From JACDAE01 sp963744875 (GTDB lineage: Bacteria > Chloroflexota > Ktedonobacteria > Ktedonobacterales > Ktedonobacteraceae), in assembly GCA_963744875.1 (NCBI GenBank), contig CAVUVQ010000002.1:620001-684000 (forward strand): a stretch of 64,000 bases of DNA, given 5' to 3'. Below are positions 54,358 through 62,798 of this stretch, one piece after another. The notes under the pieces were generated by a model that saw nothing but the letters and a program-made list of their open reading frames with translations, was not told where the DNA came from and did no database searches. Made by a program: the position numbers and the translations under genes. Numbering within the stretch: the first letter of the stretch is position 1; each line of letters opens with the position of its first letter.

Positions 54358-54981
54358 ATGGACCTTCACCGCTATGTGCTTTTGATTTACCAGGTGCCAA
54401 GCCAGCCATCGGGCGCTCGTGTGGGCGTGTGGCGTGAACTGAAGAAAATGGGGGCGCTCTATCTGCAACAAAGCGTCTGTATTCTACCCGAACTGGACAC
54501 CTTGCTTGCGATATTGCAAAAAATTACGGAGCGCATCACAGAGCAAGGCGGGAATTATCATCTTTTACCCCTCAGTGAGCTTCCTCAGGATGAAGAGGCC
54601 AAGATTATCGATGGTTTCATCGCCCAGAGCAACCTCCAATATGATGAGATCATTGAGAATTGTGATGTCAACTTCAGCAAAGAGATCGAGTTTGAAACGT
54701 TTCGCCAGAACTTCACCTATGCGGAAGCAGAAGAGATCGGGCAGGAACTGGACAAGATTCGCCGCTGGTATGATCGCGTCGTCGAACGTGATTGGTTTGG
54801 GGCCGCACAGCGCGATGTGGCAAAACACAGCATTGAACGTTGTGCAAAGATGCTTGAAGAGTTTGAAGAAAAAGTGTTCCTCAAACAGGAGGAGGATGAG
54901 TCACACACTACTCCGCTCGTGACCGAGAAGAAACAACTTCATCCACGGCGCACTGAGCGGAGTAATCAACATAAAGCATGA
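54358..54981 (+). CDS. ChrB N-terminal-domain protein
   Basis: 207 residues. The N-terminus (YVLLIYQVPSQPSGARVGVW; LKKMGALYLQQSVCILP) matches the winged-helix-like ChrB-N/PaaX-type domain; the rest is helical and charged, with a basic end. The C-terminal enzymatic domain of full ChrB is missing. In other bacteria ChrB relates to chromate resistance regulation; no chrA is present here. Convergent with the COG4280 gene pair. Translation probably depends on a repeat-borne GGAG. Confidence 0.8.
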   Translation: MDLHRYVLLIYQVPSQPSGARVGVWRELKKMGALYLQQSVCILPELDTLLAILQKITERITEQGGNYHLLPLSELPQDEEAKIIDGFIAQSNLQYDEIIENCDVNFSKEIEFETFRQNFTYAEAEEIGQELDKIRRWYDRVVERDWFGAAQRDVAKHSIERCAKMLEEFEEKVFLKQEEDESHTTPLVTEKKQLHPRRTERSNQHKA

Positions 54982-55060
54982 AGAAGCGTCGGACAGGCAT
55001 CCCCACGCTCGTTTGCAATGGTGTAAGGGTACCATTCATTAACCCGCGTTGTTCGCGTCG

Positions 55061-55273
55061 TTACGCCTTCTCTCTTCCAACCAGTTCGCGGCTCAGCGAT
55101 ATACCGAGCACTAGAAGTGTGACGACAACCAGAATGGCTCCCGAATAAGCACGAATGGGTGTTAGAGCCGCAACATTATTGATCAGTAGGAGCACGAGAA
55201 ACACCAGCACGATGCCAACGAGAATAACCATGTCTCCTACAATGAAATTATAGACCGCTTTAATAGCTTTCAT
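55061..55273 (-). CDS. Small two-helix membrane protein
   Basis: 70 residues, hydrophobic segments ~12-33 and ~42-60, ending SRELVGREKA. RBS AAAGG. It lies 23 nt after the COG4280-like gene on the same strand, so it is likely co-transcribed and could be a subunit or chaperone of that membrane protein. No family recognised. Confidence 0.65.
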   Translation of the reverse strand: MKAIKAVYNFIVGDMVILVGIVLVFLVLLLINNVAALTPIRAYSGAILVVVTLLVLGISLSRELVGREKA

Positions 55274-55296
55274 CGCTTATGAACCTTTCTCTCGTT

Positions 55297-56082
55297 TTAT
55301 CCTACCTGACTTTTGCTCTTTGTGGCTGACACTATTGAGCGCCGCTGGCTTCTTAACCACATCACAAATGCGAACGAAGCGAGCAGGTAAATGGCCGCGA
55401 GGATAGGAATGAACGCATCGGCAAGAGGCCATTCGACTTTAAAGCCTTCAATCATCCAGAATGTGCCAAACGATGTGAGCATAATTCCCACTACGAACTT
55501 GAGCGTATTTTCGGGGATCTGTTTCAAGGGGGCACGTACGAGCGCTCCAAGTAGAATGACGAGGATGCCAGCGACGATTGCGCCGATAGCAGCCGAACCG
55601 ATTCCGCCGATAGCACTACCCGTCTGGGCCGTAGCATTACTGCCAAAGGTGATCACGATAAAAGCTACTTCTAACCCTTCAAGCAGGACCGATTTATAAG
55701 AAAGCGCAACGGCGGTTGGCTGAATCTGCGTGATGTCTTCTCCACGTGCACGCATTGCTGCCATGTTCTCTTCAAAAATTGCTTCTTCATCATGCAACGC
55801 CTTCAAGCCGCTATAGCGCAGGATGGCCTTTTTCAACCATTTCAAACCAAAAAGGATCAGGATAAATCCGACGATCAGGCGCAAAAGATTGATAGGAACG
55901 TAAACGACGATCGCCGTGCCGAAGATGGCGACGATGACGGCCAGGGTTACAGCCGCAGCCAGCGCCCCGATCATCGCACTACGCCAGTTGATTGTAATGC
56001 CAACAACGAGCACAATCGTGAACGCTTCGACAAATTCTACTGCCGACGCGAGAAATGCAGCTATCGTTACAGCCCATTCCAT
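55297..56082 (-). CDS. COG4280-like integral membrane protein, possible cation permease
   Basis: 261 residues from the ATG at 56082 (AAAGGAGC upstream); the longer frame to 56133 has no RBS. Seven to eight helices in two halves. Paired acidic motifs inside helices, SAVEFVEAFTIVLVVG and LLEGLEVAFIVITFG, recall the glutamate-rich helices of FTR1-type iron permeases and UPF0016 transporters, suggesting divalent cation movement. Annotated elsewhere only as an uncharacterised membrane protein. Next to ChrB-N (convergent). Confidence 0.75.
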   Translation of the reverse strand: MEWAVTIAAFLASAVEFVEAFTIVLVVGITINWRSAMIGALAAAVTLAVIVAIFGTAIVVYVPINLLRLIVGFILILFGLKWLKKAILRYSGLKALHDEEAIFEENMAAMRARGEDITQIQPTAVALSYKSVLLEGLEVAFIVITFGSNATAQTGSAIGGIGSAAIGAIVAGILVILLGALVRAPLKQIPENTLKFVVGIMLTSFGTFWMIEGFKVEWPLADAFIPILAAIYLLASFAFVMWLRSQRRSIVSATKSKSQVG

Positions 56083-56219
56083 AGAGCAAGCTCCTTTCAC
56101 AGCAAACAAAAACGAGGAACATTTTCCTTCCATCTCTATTGTAACATATATTTATTGTAACAAGTGTTCATAGAAACAAGTTTTACGAGTCCTTTTTCTG
56201 AAGGAGGCATAATCCTACC

Positions 56220-56384
56220 ATGAACACGTTTGACAACATGTATCAGCGTACATCGATGTTCCAACGTTCCTATGTGCTTGAAGGCAAGGTATCGCATACC
56301 TCATGTGTGATTTGTGGGTGGTCAGTGGCGTACATTGATAGCGTTAGACGAAGTGAGATCACTCCCCGTGTTTGCCTTCCCTGA
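56220..56384 (+). CDS. Possible 54-residue small Cys-containing protein
   Basis: The ATG at 56220 lies 12 nt after AAGGAGG (56201-56207). The product has CVICGWSVAYID and a final VCLP, three cysteines that could bind a metal. A terminator-like hairpin follows at 56467. Too short for most gene finders; no family recognised. Confidence 0.45.
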   Translation: MNTFDNMYQRTSMFQRSYVLEGKVSHTSCVICGWSVAYIDSVRRSEITPRVCLP

Positions 56385-56466
56385 ATTCCAGCTTCAGATT
56401 GAGCAACACCTGTGGCTGGAATTTCCCCTTGAACATTGCCAGGTGATCCCCGAATAGGGAAGGAGG

Positions 56467-56512
56467 TTATGCTGAGCAGCGAAGTCGCCCTCAGTGCTCA
56501 GCGTAACTTTTC
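56467..56512 (+). terminator. Terminator-like hairpin
   Basis: GTTATGCTGAGCA (56467-56479) pairs with TGCTCAGCGTAAC (56496-56508) with one G-U, followed by TTTTCATT. It fits the end of a transcript carrying the small gene at 56220. Confidence 0.6.
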
Positions 56513-56552
56513 ATTCTAACCATCAGCCCAAATGGGTCAGGGGATTGGGATA

Positions 56553-56592
56553 ATGTGGGGGCGCGGTTTACAAAGCCGAGAAGCGCCCACAT
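56553..56592 (+). repeat. One-sided GGGGCGCGGTTTACAAAGCC repeat with short terminal pairing
   Basis: Family core GGGGGCGCGGTTTACAAAGC; ATGTGGG (56553) pairs with CCCACAT (56586-56592). Located at the 3' end of the minus-strand propeller gene. Confidence 0.6.
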
Positions 56593-56604
56593 ACCCTCAC
56601 CCAT

Positions 56605-58164
56605 TTAAAGCGTCCAGGCGTTAAGGTGACCTGTAGCATTCTCGAATGGCTCACCGGCATTGCCATCGGGCATGTAGAGGATGCCGTTAGCAACGATGGG
56701 GCTGGCCCAGTGAAACTGCCCAATCGGAGTTGACCAGACAATGGCTCCTGTCGTAGGATTGAGCGCTTGCAGGGTGTGAGTTGCCGTCGTTGCCGTATGC
56801 TCACCACCACCAACGGCGGCAAAGAGAATACCATTAGCAACAATAGCGGAGGTCGTCCAACCATTCTTCAAGACCCAACGCGTTACTAAACTCGGATTGC
56901 CAGCGCTGTCGACCACGTATTGTATCCCGGCAATGCCTTTATCGCCTGGGACAAAGAGCCAGATGCTTCCGTCTTTTGGATTGACCCACGAAGCTCCCTT
57001 AGAACGTATCAATCCACCTTGCGGCGCATTTATAATGCTGAGTTGTCCACCAAGGTTGCCTGGACCACCCTTGCCGCTTAAATTGGCGAGATTGTAAAGG
57101 CGCAATTTTGCGTCTTTGCCGCCTGATACACCGAGATTGGGATACTTACTCTTCGGATTGGTCGGCAAAATGGTGATGTTGGTGCTTCCAATGTCACTGT
57201 CCGAAGCTACCGATGCTTTCCAATCGGTTGGTGTATAGCTATCAGAAGGATACCCACCCCCATTTTTGAGTACAGTATGCCCATCGGGAGGGAGTGCCAG
57301 CAAGCTTTGTACCCAATCGATGCCAGCCTGGAACTGTGTGTATGTACCAGTTGTGACAAAAGTTTTATCCAGTGCCGGATCATAGACGGCACCAGGTCGT
57401 GACCACGGTTCGGCACCACTCAATGTACAAGTTGGAGCACCGGGTGTGCCAAACAGCACATCAGGTTGGTTCGCACACACGGTATTAAACACATGTTTGG
57501 AACCAGTTCCAAGATCGATCACGGTCTCGTGCCCCTTACCATACGCCTGGCTGGCATAGAGATAGCTCACGCCATCTTTTGCCGTAGCAATTGCCAGTTC
57601 TGAGGAAGCTTTTATGTTTGCTGGCCCGATCTGTTCTGGCCATCCTCCGCCGATGACTTCTGTGCCATCGGCCACATTGACCTTATGGACTTTGCCATCC
57701 TCGACCCCGGCGCTATAGATATATTTTCGGTTAGGGTCAATCGCTGGAGCAGAATTTGTCAGGCCGGCCCCAACATTAAAAAATTTCGACCAGACCTGTA
57801 CTCCCGTATGAGCATCCATAGCAATGAGATGTCCACGTTCAGTCGTGACGAAGACAAGATCTCTGACTACTCCGCTCGCAGTTTTCACGTTTGTTAACAG
57901 GACAGGAGCACCATCGGGCGAGGAAGGAAGGGCGACTTTGAAAAGCGCTTTGAGTTTTCCGACATTGGATAAATTAAGCGTTGTCTCCAGTGTATCGTCA
58001 CCGCTTTTCTCTTCATTCAAGCTGAATTGGAGCCAATCGTACTTAGTGACCGCCTTGCTGGTCGTTGCCGCGTGGGTTGAGTGCCCGCTAAAATATGTTG
58101 CAGAGGCGACGAGCGAGCAGATAACAAGCCCAATCATGACCCATTTTACTGGGATGGTACGCAT
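56605..58164 (-). CDS. Secreted PQQ-like beta-propeller protein
   Basis: 519 residues. Signal peptide 1-33 (ends HAATTS). The mature protein is a propeller with PQQ-type blades, e.g. GHLIAMDAHTGVQVWSKFF, THTLQALNPTTGAIVWSTP and GILYMPDGNAG. No heme-c motif and no clear Ca/PQQ residues, so it may be a non-enzymatic propeller. RBS AAGGAGG, promoter at 58261-58290. Monocistronic. Confidence 0.85.
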   Translation of the reverse strand: MRTIPVKWVMIGLVICSLVASATYFSGHSTHAATTSKAVTKYDWLQFSLNEEKSGDDTLETTLNLSNVGKLKALFKVALPSSPDGAPVLLTNVKTASGVVRDLVFVTTERGHLIAMDAHTGVQVWSKFFNVGAGLTNSAPAIDPNRKYIYSAGVEDGKVHKVNVADGTEVIGGGWPEQIGPANIKASSELAIATAKDGVSYLYASQAYGKGHETVIDLGTGSKHVFNTVCANQPDVLFGTPGAPTCTLSGAEPWSRPGAVYDPALDKTFVTTGTYTQFQAGIDWVQSLLALPPDGHTVLKNGGGYPSDSYTPTDWKASVASDSDIGSTNITILPTNPKSKYPNLGVSGGKDAKLRLYNLANLSGKGGPGNLGGQLSIINAPQGGLIRSKGASWVNPKDGSIWLFVPGDKGIAGIQYVVDSAGNPSLVTRWVLKNGWTTSAIVANGILFAAVGGGEHTATTATHTLQALNPTTGAIVWSTPIGQFHWASPIVANGILYMPDGNAGEPFENATGHLNAWTL

Positions 58165-58260
58165 AAGTTGTCCTCCTTGACCAAATACTGTCTCTTGTTC
58201 CTAAAGAGAAGTGAAGAGCACCATTCCTACCAAAAACAGTGGATATGTTTGCCCAAAAAG

Positions 58261-58290
58261 AGAATACCATAGTTACGCATATATTGTCAA
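58261..58290 (-). promoter_or_regulatory. Promoter of the secreted propeller gene
   Basis: Minus strand: TTGACA (58290-58285), 18-nt spacer, TATTCT (58266-58261); ~95 nt before the ATG. Perfect -35, moderate -10. Confidence 0.6.
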
Positions 58291-58432
58291 CGAAGTTGAC
58301 GATGCGTGCATAAGCCACTCGAGTCAAGTTTTAAAATCGTACAAAAAGAGCAATCATTGACGTAGTACATGCAGAGAAGATACACTAGATACACTACTTT
58401 TTTCTATTGAGGTCGCATAGAGAAGAGGATTT

Positions 58433-59296
58433 ATGGTGTCACGAGAACAGATACGCCTGCTCACCGCCGACGATGTACGGCTGATTGAGCGGCTGCTGCA
58501 TACCTCTGAATATATCTACCAGCGATTCACCCTGGAAGAACTGCCGGGGCAACTGAAGCATTATCCAGCAGTTGGGGCATTTTCTGGTAATTCATTGTAT
58601 GGCTTTCTGATCTCACAGGTACTCAGTTCTCCCTGTGCCTGGATTGGTGGCTTTGGCGTAAGTTGGACAGAAAGCACCAAATATTCCCGCGTTCTCAATC
58701 AACTTCTGGAGGAAATTTCGGCGTATCTCATTCTCTCCGGTGTGCGTTATCTCCATTATTCAGGGAACGACGCTGCACATGACTGGCTACGCAATACACT
58801 GCTGACACGCGGCTTTGTGCCGTATCGTCAGCTCTACTCCTACGATAAATACGATTTTCACGTGCCTACATCCGGTAACCAGCAAGTCACGATTCGCCCG
58901 GTCAGACTACTCAGCGATCTCCCTGCATTGCTAGGAATTGAGGAGGCGTGTTTCGAGGATCTCTGGCGCTATGATAGCACCGCATTTAGCGATATTGTGG
59001 CGACCCATCCCTATTTTGTGGTTGCAGAATTAAATGGGCGGGTGGTGGGCTATCAGTTTAATACCATCGATGCTGATGCAGGTTACCTGGTGCGTATCGC
59101 CGTACATCCTTCGGTGAATAGACAGGGTATCGGCGCACGCTTGATGGCCGAAGCACTAAAGTTCTTCGCCAATGCACATGTTTCACGCGTTATGTTAAAC
59201 ACCCAGGATAACAATACGCATGCCCATCGCCTGTATGAATGGTTTGGTTTTGTGCGTGTTGAGCAGATGGGTTTTGTTTTGCGCAAGAACCTCTAA
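58433..59296 (+). CDS. Tandem GNAT-domain acetyltransferase
   Basis: 287 residues. The N-terminal half (~1-140) is a degenerate GNAT fold; the C-terminal half (~148-287) is complete, with the acetyl-CoA loop VHPSVNRQGIGARLMAEAL and LNTQDNNTHAHRLYEWFGF. Probably only the second domain is catalytic. RBS AGAGGA. Its end overlaps the end of the convergent cyclase gene by 4 nt. Confidence 0.88.
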   Translation: MVSREQIRLLTADDVRLIERLLHTSEYIYQRFTLEELPGQLKHYPAVGAFSGNSLYGFLISQVLSSPCAWIGGFGVSWTESTKYSRVLNQLLEEISAYLILSGVRYLHYSGNDAAHDWLRNTLLTRGFVPYRQLYSYDKYDFHVPTSGNQQVTIRPVRLLSDLPALLGIEEACFEDLWRYDSTAFSDIVATHPYFVVAELNGRVVGYQFNTIDADAGYLVRIAVHPSVNRQGIGARLMAEALKFFANAHVSRVMLNTQDNNTHAHRLYEWFGFVRVEQMGFVLRKNL

Positions 59297-61221
59297 TTGT
59301 TCACCAGTCCCACCAGGCAATGGACATTAAGTGGGACCGACTTGTTTTTAACCTGCATCGAGAAGGGCTTGCTGACCCTCACCTGGCGATAGACCTGGAT
59401 GTAGGTTGAATCGTTCAGGTAAATGTTATTGTCCGTGGCATTATTTTGCAGGCGTGACGCAACGTTGACCACATCCCCAATGGCGGTATAGTTCTGCAGG
59501 CGTTCCTGTGATCCCACATTGCCCACGGTTGCCAGACCTGTATTGACGCCAATGCCATAGCGCACAATTGTTTCCTGTGGTTGCGAATATTGATACTGCT
59601 CCACAGCTTGCCGCATCTTCCAGGCCGAGCGCACTGCTCGTAATGCGTGATCTTTTTGTTCCAGTGGCGCATTGAAGATAGCCATCAATGCATCGCCCTG
59701 GAAGGCTGTGATCGTCCCTTTTTCGTCCCAGATGGCCTCGCACATAATCTGGAGATAGCGATTGATCAGGTTCATCACGGCTTCCGGGGCCATGCGCTCG
59801 CTTAAGCTTGTGTAGCCACGGATGTCGGCGAAGACGACCGAGATCTCTTTGGTCTCGCCACCGAGGTTAAGGGCCATGGGATTTTTGATCAACTGGTCTA
59901 CTACATTTGGATGGACGTAGCGTTCAAACAGGCGACGAATCCGTTTCGCCTGGGCCTCCGAGCGTTTCAGTTCGGTACGATCATCGATCACCAGCGCCAT
60001 ACCGATATCCGTTCCCTGCGAATCGTGCAGTGAGGACACGGAACAGCTTAGATTGATCTTGCCTTCACGACCAGGAAGTTGACAATCAACATCGTGCGGT
60101 ACAGAAGTCGTATATTCTTGCGGCAAAGGCGTGTTGTGTAAGAGGTCAGCCAATCCAGCCTGGGGTATGGACTTGAACGCTTCCTGGTAATGTTTGCCGA
60201 TAACGGTATCAGGATTGAGCGTAAGAATAATACTGGCGGCGGCATTGAATGTCGTAATGATGCCAGCGGAATCCGTCGTAATGATGCCATTGGCGACGGA
60301 ACCGAAGATGTTATCCATATAGCGCTTGTCTTCTTTGACCTGCTGGATTGCTATATTGAGATCGGCAAAGAGGCGTGCATTATCGATGGCGATGGCGGCT
60401 TGATTGCAGAAGGCCAGCAGCAGATCGCGATGTTTGGGACCGAAGAGGTGTGCGTTGATGCGACTATCAACGTAGACCGCGCCGATGCACGTTGTGCGTA
60501 CGATCAGGGGGGCGCACATAACGGAGCGGATACCGAAGTTCACGATGCTTTCCATTCCCTGCAACGATTTGTCGGTTTGTGCATCATCGGTCAGGATCGG
60601 CTCGCGTGTGCTGATGACGCGCATGACGGTGCTGCGACTGATCTGTGCGGTGGCGAACTCGCTTTCGGGGATCGTGTGTGCTTTTTTGTCGCGTGCCATC
60701 CTGAATTCTGGCTGTCCCGTGATGGGATGGACCAGCATCAAGAAGCCACGATCGGCGCTGACGAATTCGATGACGCGATCCATCACCAGGCGCAAGACTT
60801 CATCAAATTCCAGGGTTGAATTAAGGGCGCGAGCGATTTCGTAGAGGATGCTGAGTTCATTGCGTTCCTGTTTCAGGTGCGAAATACTGGTTGCCAGAGC
60901 TTCGCGCTCACGGTCAAACTTTGTGGAAGGTGTCGTGGACGAGTCTCCATTCGACTGAGCGGGAGCCTGCAATTTTTGCGCAATACTTTGTAGCGAGAGA
61001 TCCAGTTTACCCAATTCCATATCGACGGAGCGACTGACATTGAGTGCGTCGCTGAGGAGAGCAACGCGTGGATTATCCATCTCGCCAGCATAGCGGCCCT
61101 CAACCGCAATTTCTAGCTTACGAGCATGTTCATGTAGTGTGCGTGAAAGACCCACCAGCCTTTCACCTAGCAAGCGTAGATCATTAGCAGTATTCCGTGT
61201 CGAATCAAGCGACGATGTCAC
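59293..61221 (-). CDS. Class III adenylate/guanylate cyclase with GAF and PAS sensors
   Basis: 642 residues from the GTG at 61221, 5 nt after GGAGG; an ATG 12 nt upstream (61233) lacks a ribosome site. Order: helical N-terminus (~1-130), GAF (~140-295), PAS (~310-420), cyclase (~440-640). Metal Asp residues are in VVFADIRGYTSL and FQGDALMAIF; the transition-state pair is in VVNVASRL. The substrate-selecting Lys (K-F-I-G-D) is replaced by Ala (A-F-Q-G-D), so nucleotide choice is uncertain. Makes a cyclic nucleotide in response to small-ligand binding. Confidence 0.88.
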   Translation of the reverse strand: MTSSLDSTRNTANDLRLLGERLVGLSRTLHEHARKLEIAVEGRYAGEMDNPRVALLSDALNVSRSVDMELGKLDLSLQSIAQKLQAPAQSNGDSSTTPSTKFDREREALATSISHLKQERNELSILYEIARALNSTLEFDEVLRLVMDRVIEFVSADRGFLMLVHPITGQPEFRMARDKKAHTIPESEFATAQISRSTVMRVISTREPILTDDAQTDKSLQGMESIVNFGIRSVMCAPLIVRTTCIGAVYVDSRINAHLFGPKHRDLLLAFCNQAAIAIDNARLFADLNIAIQQVKEDKRYMDNIFGSVANGIITTDSAGIITTFNAAASIILTLNPDTVIGKHYQEAFKSIPQAGLADLLHNTPLPQEYTTSVPHDVDCQLPGREGKINLSCSVSSLHDSQGTDIGMALVIDDRTELKRSEAQAKRIRRLFERYVHPNVVDQLIKNPMALNLGGETKEISVVFADIRGYTSLSERMAPEAVMNLINRYLQIMCEAIWDEKGTITAFQGDALMAIFNAPLEQKDHALRAVRSAWKMRQAVEQYQYSQPQETIVRYGIGVNTGLATVGNVGSQERLQNYTAIGDVVNVASRLQNNATDNNIYLNDSTYIQVYRQVRVSKPFSMQVKNKSVPLNVHCLVGLVNN

Positions 61222-61356
61222 GACTTCCTCCATCTAAGTATACAGAGGGGTAGAGAAAAGGCGTTTCTGTGCAACTCCCCCAGGTATGGACGTGTTAGTT
61301 CTGGAGCGCATCCCTGCTACAGACATTCTGCTAAAAAGACGGCAGATACAAAAAGA

Positions 61357-61395
61357 TAAGCATGCGCTCTCGTATTGTATATACGTGCATGCTTA
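61357..61395 (-). terminator. Intrinsic terminator between epimerase and cyclase genes
   Basis: Minus strand: arms 61395-61387 and 61365-61357 (TAAGCATGC/GCATGCTTA), then ATCTTTTTG. It would stop epimerase transcripts. It begins at or just before the predicted cyclase transcription start. Confidence 0.6.
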
Positions 61396-61398
61396 CCC

Positions 61399-61428
61399 AT
61401 TATAGCACAGAGATTTCCAAAAGGTTAA
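61399..61428 (-). promoter_or_regulatory. Promoter of the cyclase gene
   Basis: Minus strand: TTAACC (61428-61423), 18-nt spacer, perfect TATAAT (61404-61399) with TG two bases earlier (GTGC). Overlaps the terminator zone; leader about 170 nt. Confidence 0.6.
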
Positions 61429-61435
61429 CGAAATT

Positions 61436-62335
61436 CTATACGCCATGTTCTTGCAGGTATTGCTTAAAGGACAGCGGTGTAAAGCCGAAGTCACGCTCAA
61501 CAGCGTTGAGATCGGTGATATTATCGTAGGAGAAAAGGGTCATGGCTGCTTTTGTTAGTGGTGGTTTAGGCAGGACAGCTTCCATCACAGCCGCGCCGAT
61601 GCCAACCAGCGGTGTGGGAGCATAGATTTTGGGGCGACGTGTGCCCATCGCATGCAGCAAAAGATCGTAAATCTGGCTAAACGAATAGTATTCAGGGCCA
61701 CCGATAGTATAAATGTGTCCGTTTGTACGCGTAGGGTCTTCCAGCACCTTCATGATCACTGTCACGACATCCTCGACATAGATGGGCTGAAACTCAGTTT
61801 TGCCGCCGCCAATAAGGGGCGCGACGGGAGCCGTACGTAGTAGATCGACCAATCCCTTGATGAACGAAGCGTCTTTGCCAAAGAGCACGGATGGCCGAAT
61901 AATGGTCCAGTTGAGGCCGCTATCGATCAGCATTTTCTCGGCCAGGAAGCGTCCCTCCATATAGGTGCCGGGCTTGTCGGGCTTTGTGCCCAGGCCGCTG
62001 AGTTCAATGATACGCTGCACGCCAGCATCTTTAGCGGCTGCAATGAGATTTGAAGTGCCATGTACATTGGTCTCTTCATAGTAATGGCTTGACAATGCTT
62101 TGCGATCAGCGGTGATAAATGCTGTGTGGATGATCGTATCGATGCCCTGGACGGCGGCCTTGATGAGAGAGGGTTGGGTGGTATCGCCGTGCACAAAATC
62201 AACCTTGTCGGCTGGTAAAATTGTAGCGGCCCGATTGGGATCACGTACAAGGCAGCGTGGGCGTTCGCCCTGAGCTACGAGTTGGTTGACTAGATGGCGT
62301 CCAATATAGCCTGTGGCTCCAGTAACTAAGATCAT
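61436..62335 (-). CDS. NmrA-like/atypical SDR NAD(P)-dependent epimerase family protein
   Basis: 299 residues from the ATG at 62335 (AGGAGC 8 nt upstream; the longer frame to 62437 has no support). Rossmann motif VTGATGYIGRHLVNQLV, HTAFITADRK, SGLGTKPDKPGTYMEG and IIRPSVLFG. The canonical YxxxK is replaced by a Tyr-Met-Glu-Gly type sequence, as in the NDUFA9/NmrA-like atypical SDRs that bind NAD(P) without full catalysis. Role: redox sensing, quinone/lipid epimer handling or assembly factor. Confidence 0.85.
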   Translation of the reverse strand: MILVTGATGYIGRHLVNQLVAQGERPRCLVRDPNRAATILPADKVDFVHGDTTQPSLIKAAVQGIDTIIHTAFITADRKALSSHYYEETNVHGTSNLIAAAKDAGVQRIIELSGLGTKPDKPGTYMEGRFLAEKMLIDSGLNWTIIRPSVLFGKDASFIKGLVDLLRTAPVAPLIGGGKTEFQPIYVEDVVTVIMKVLEDPTRTNGHIYTIGGPEYYSFSQIYDLLLHAMGTRRPKIYAPTPLVGIGAAVMEAVLPKPPLTKAAMTLFSYDNITDLNAVERDFGFTPLSFKQYLQEHGV

Positions 62336-62798
62336 GGTAGTTGCTCCTGATTTCGATTTATGTTGTGTATTTATGGTAGAGACGTTCAGGATGGATAGGA
62401 ATGGGTAAGGATAAATATGTATTTTGAGTATACGCATCCTTGAAATGGATTGCTAGAGGGTAAAGACATGATTAAAAGGGTGAGTAGACACATGTGTTTA
62501 TGTGTATGGTGCCGCGAATGGAGTTTGTGGAATGTAACAAGATGGTGTAGGGGTGCCCTTCAGAAACCCGTCGCGGGAACGATCGCGCCGCATGGCAACA
62601 CCCTCACCCGGCGTGCTCTTCATCGTCAACCTCCACCCGCAATAGCCAACAATGCACTATGTGTCAACAACCCTCCACCAGCCCCGATCGTGGAACTATT
62701 GCTAATGACGTATCATTGCTTTTAGAAATATAGGCATGCAAATACGTCTGTGTTATACTTGAAACTCAAAATAAGGGAAAGAGGATCTGACCCACGAT
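62336..62798. other. Intergenic region with a one-sided repeat
   Basis: About 460 bases between divergent genes. Bases 62546-62611 (GTAGGGGTGCCCTTCAGAAA, then CCCGTCGCGGG) are a diverged family copy. The ORF spanning it is repeat-derived and not called. Confidence 0.5.

Noticed and set aside
62450..62725. 91-codon plus-strand ORF
   Set aside because: Spans a one-sided repeat copy; translation is repeat-derived and lacks an RBS.
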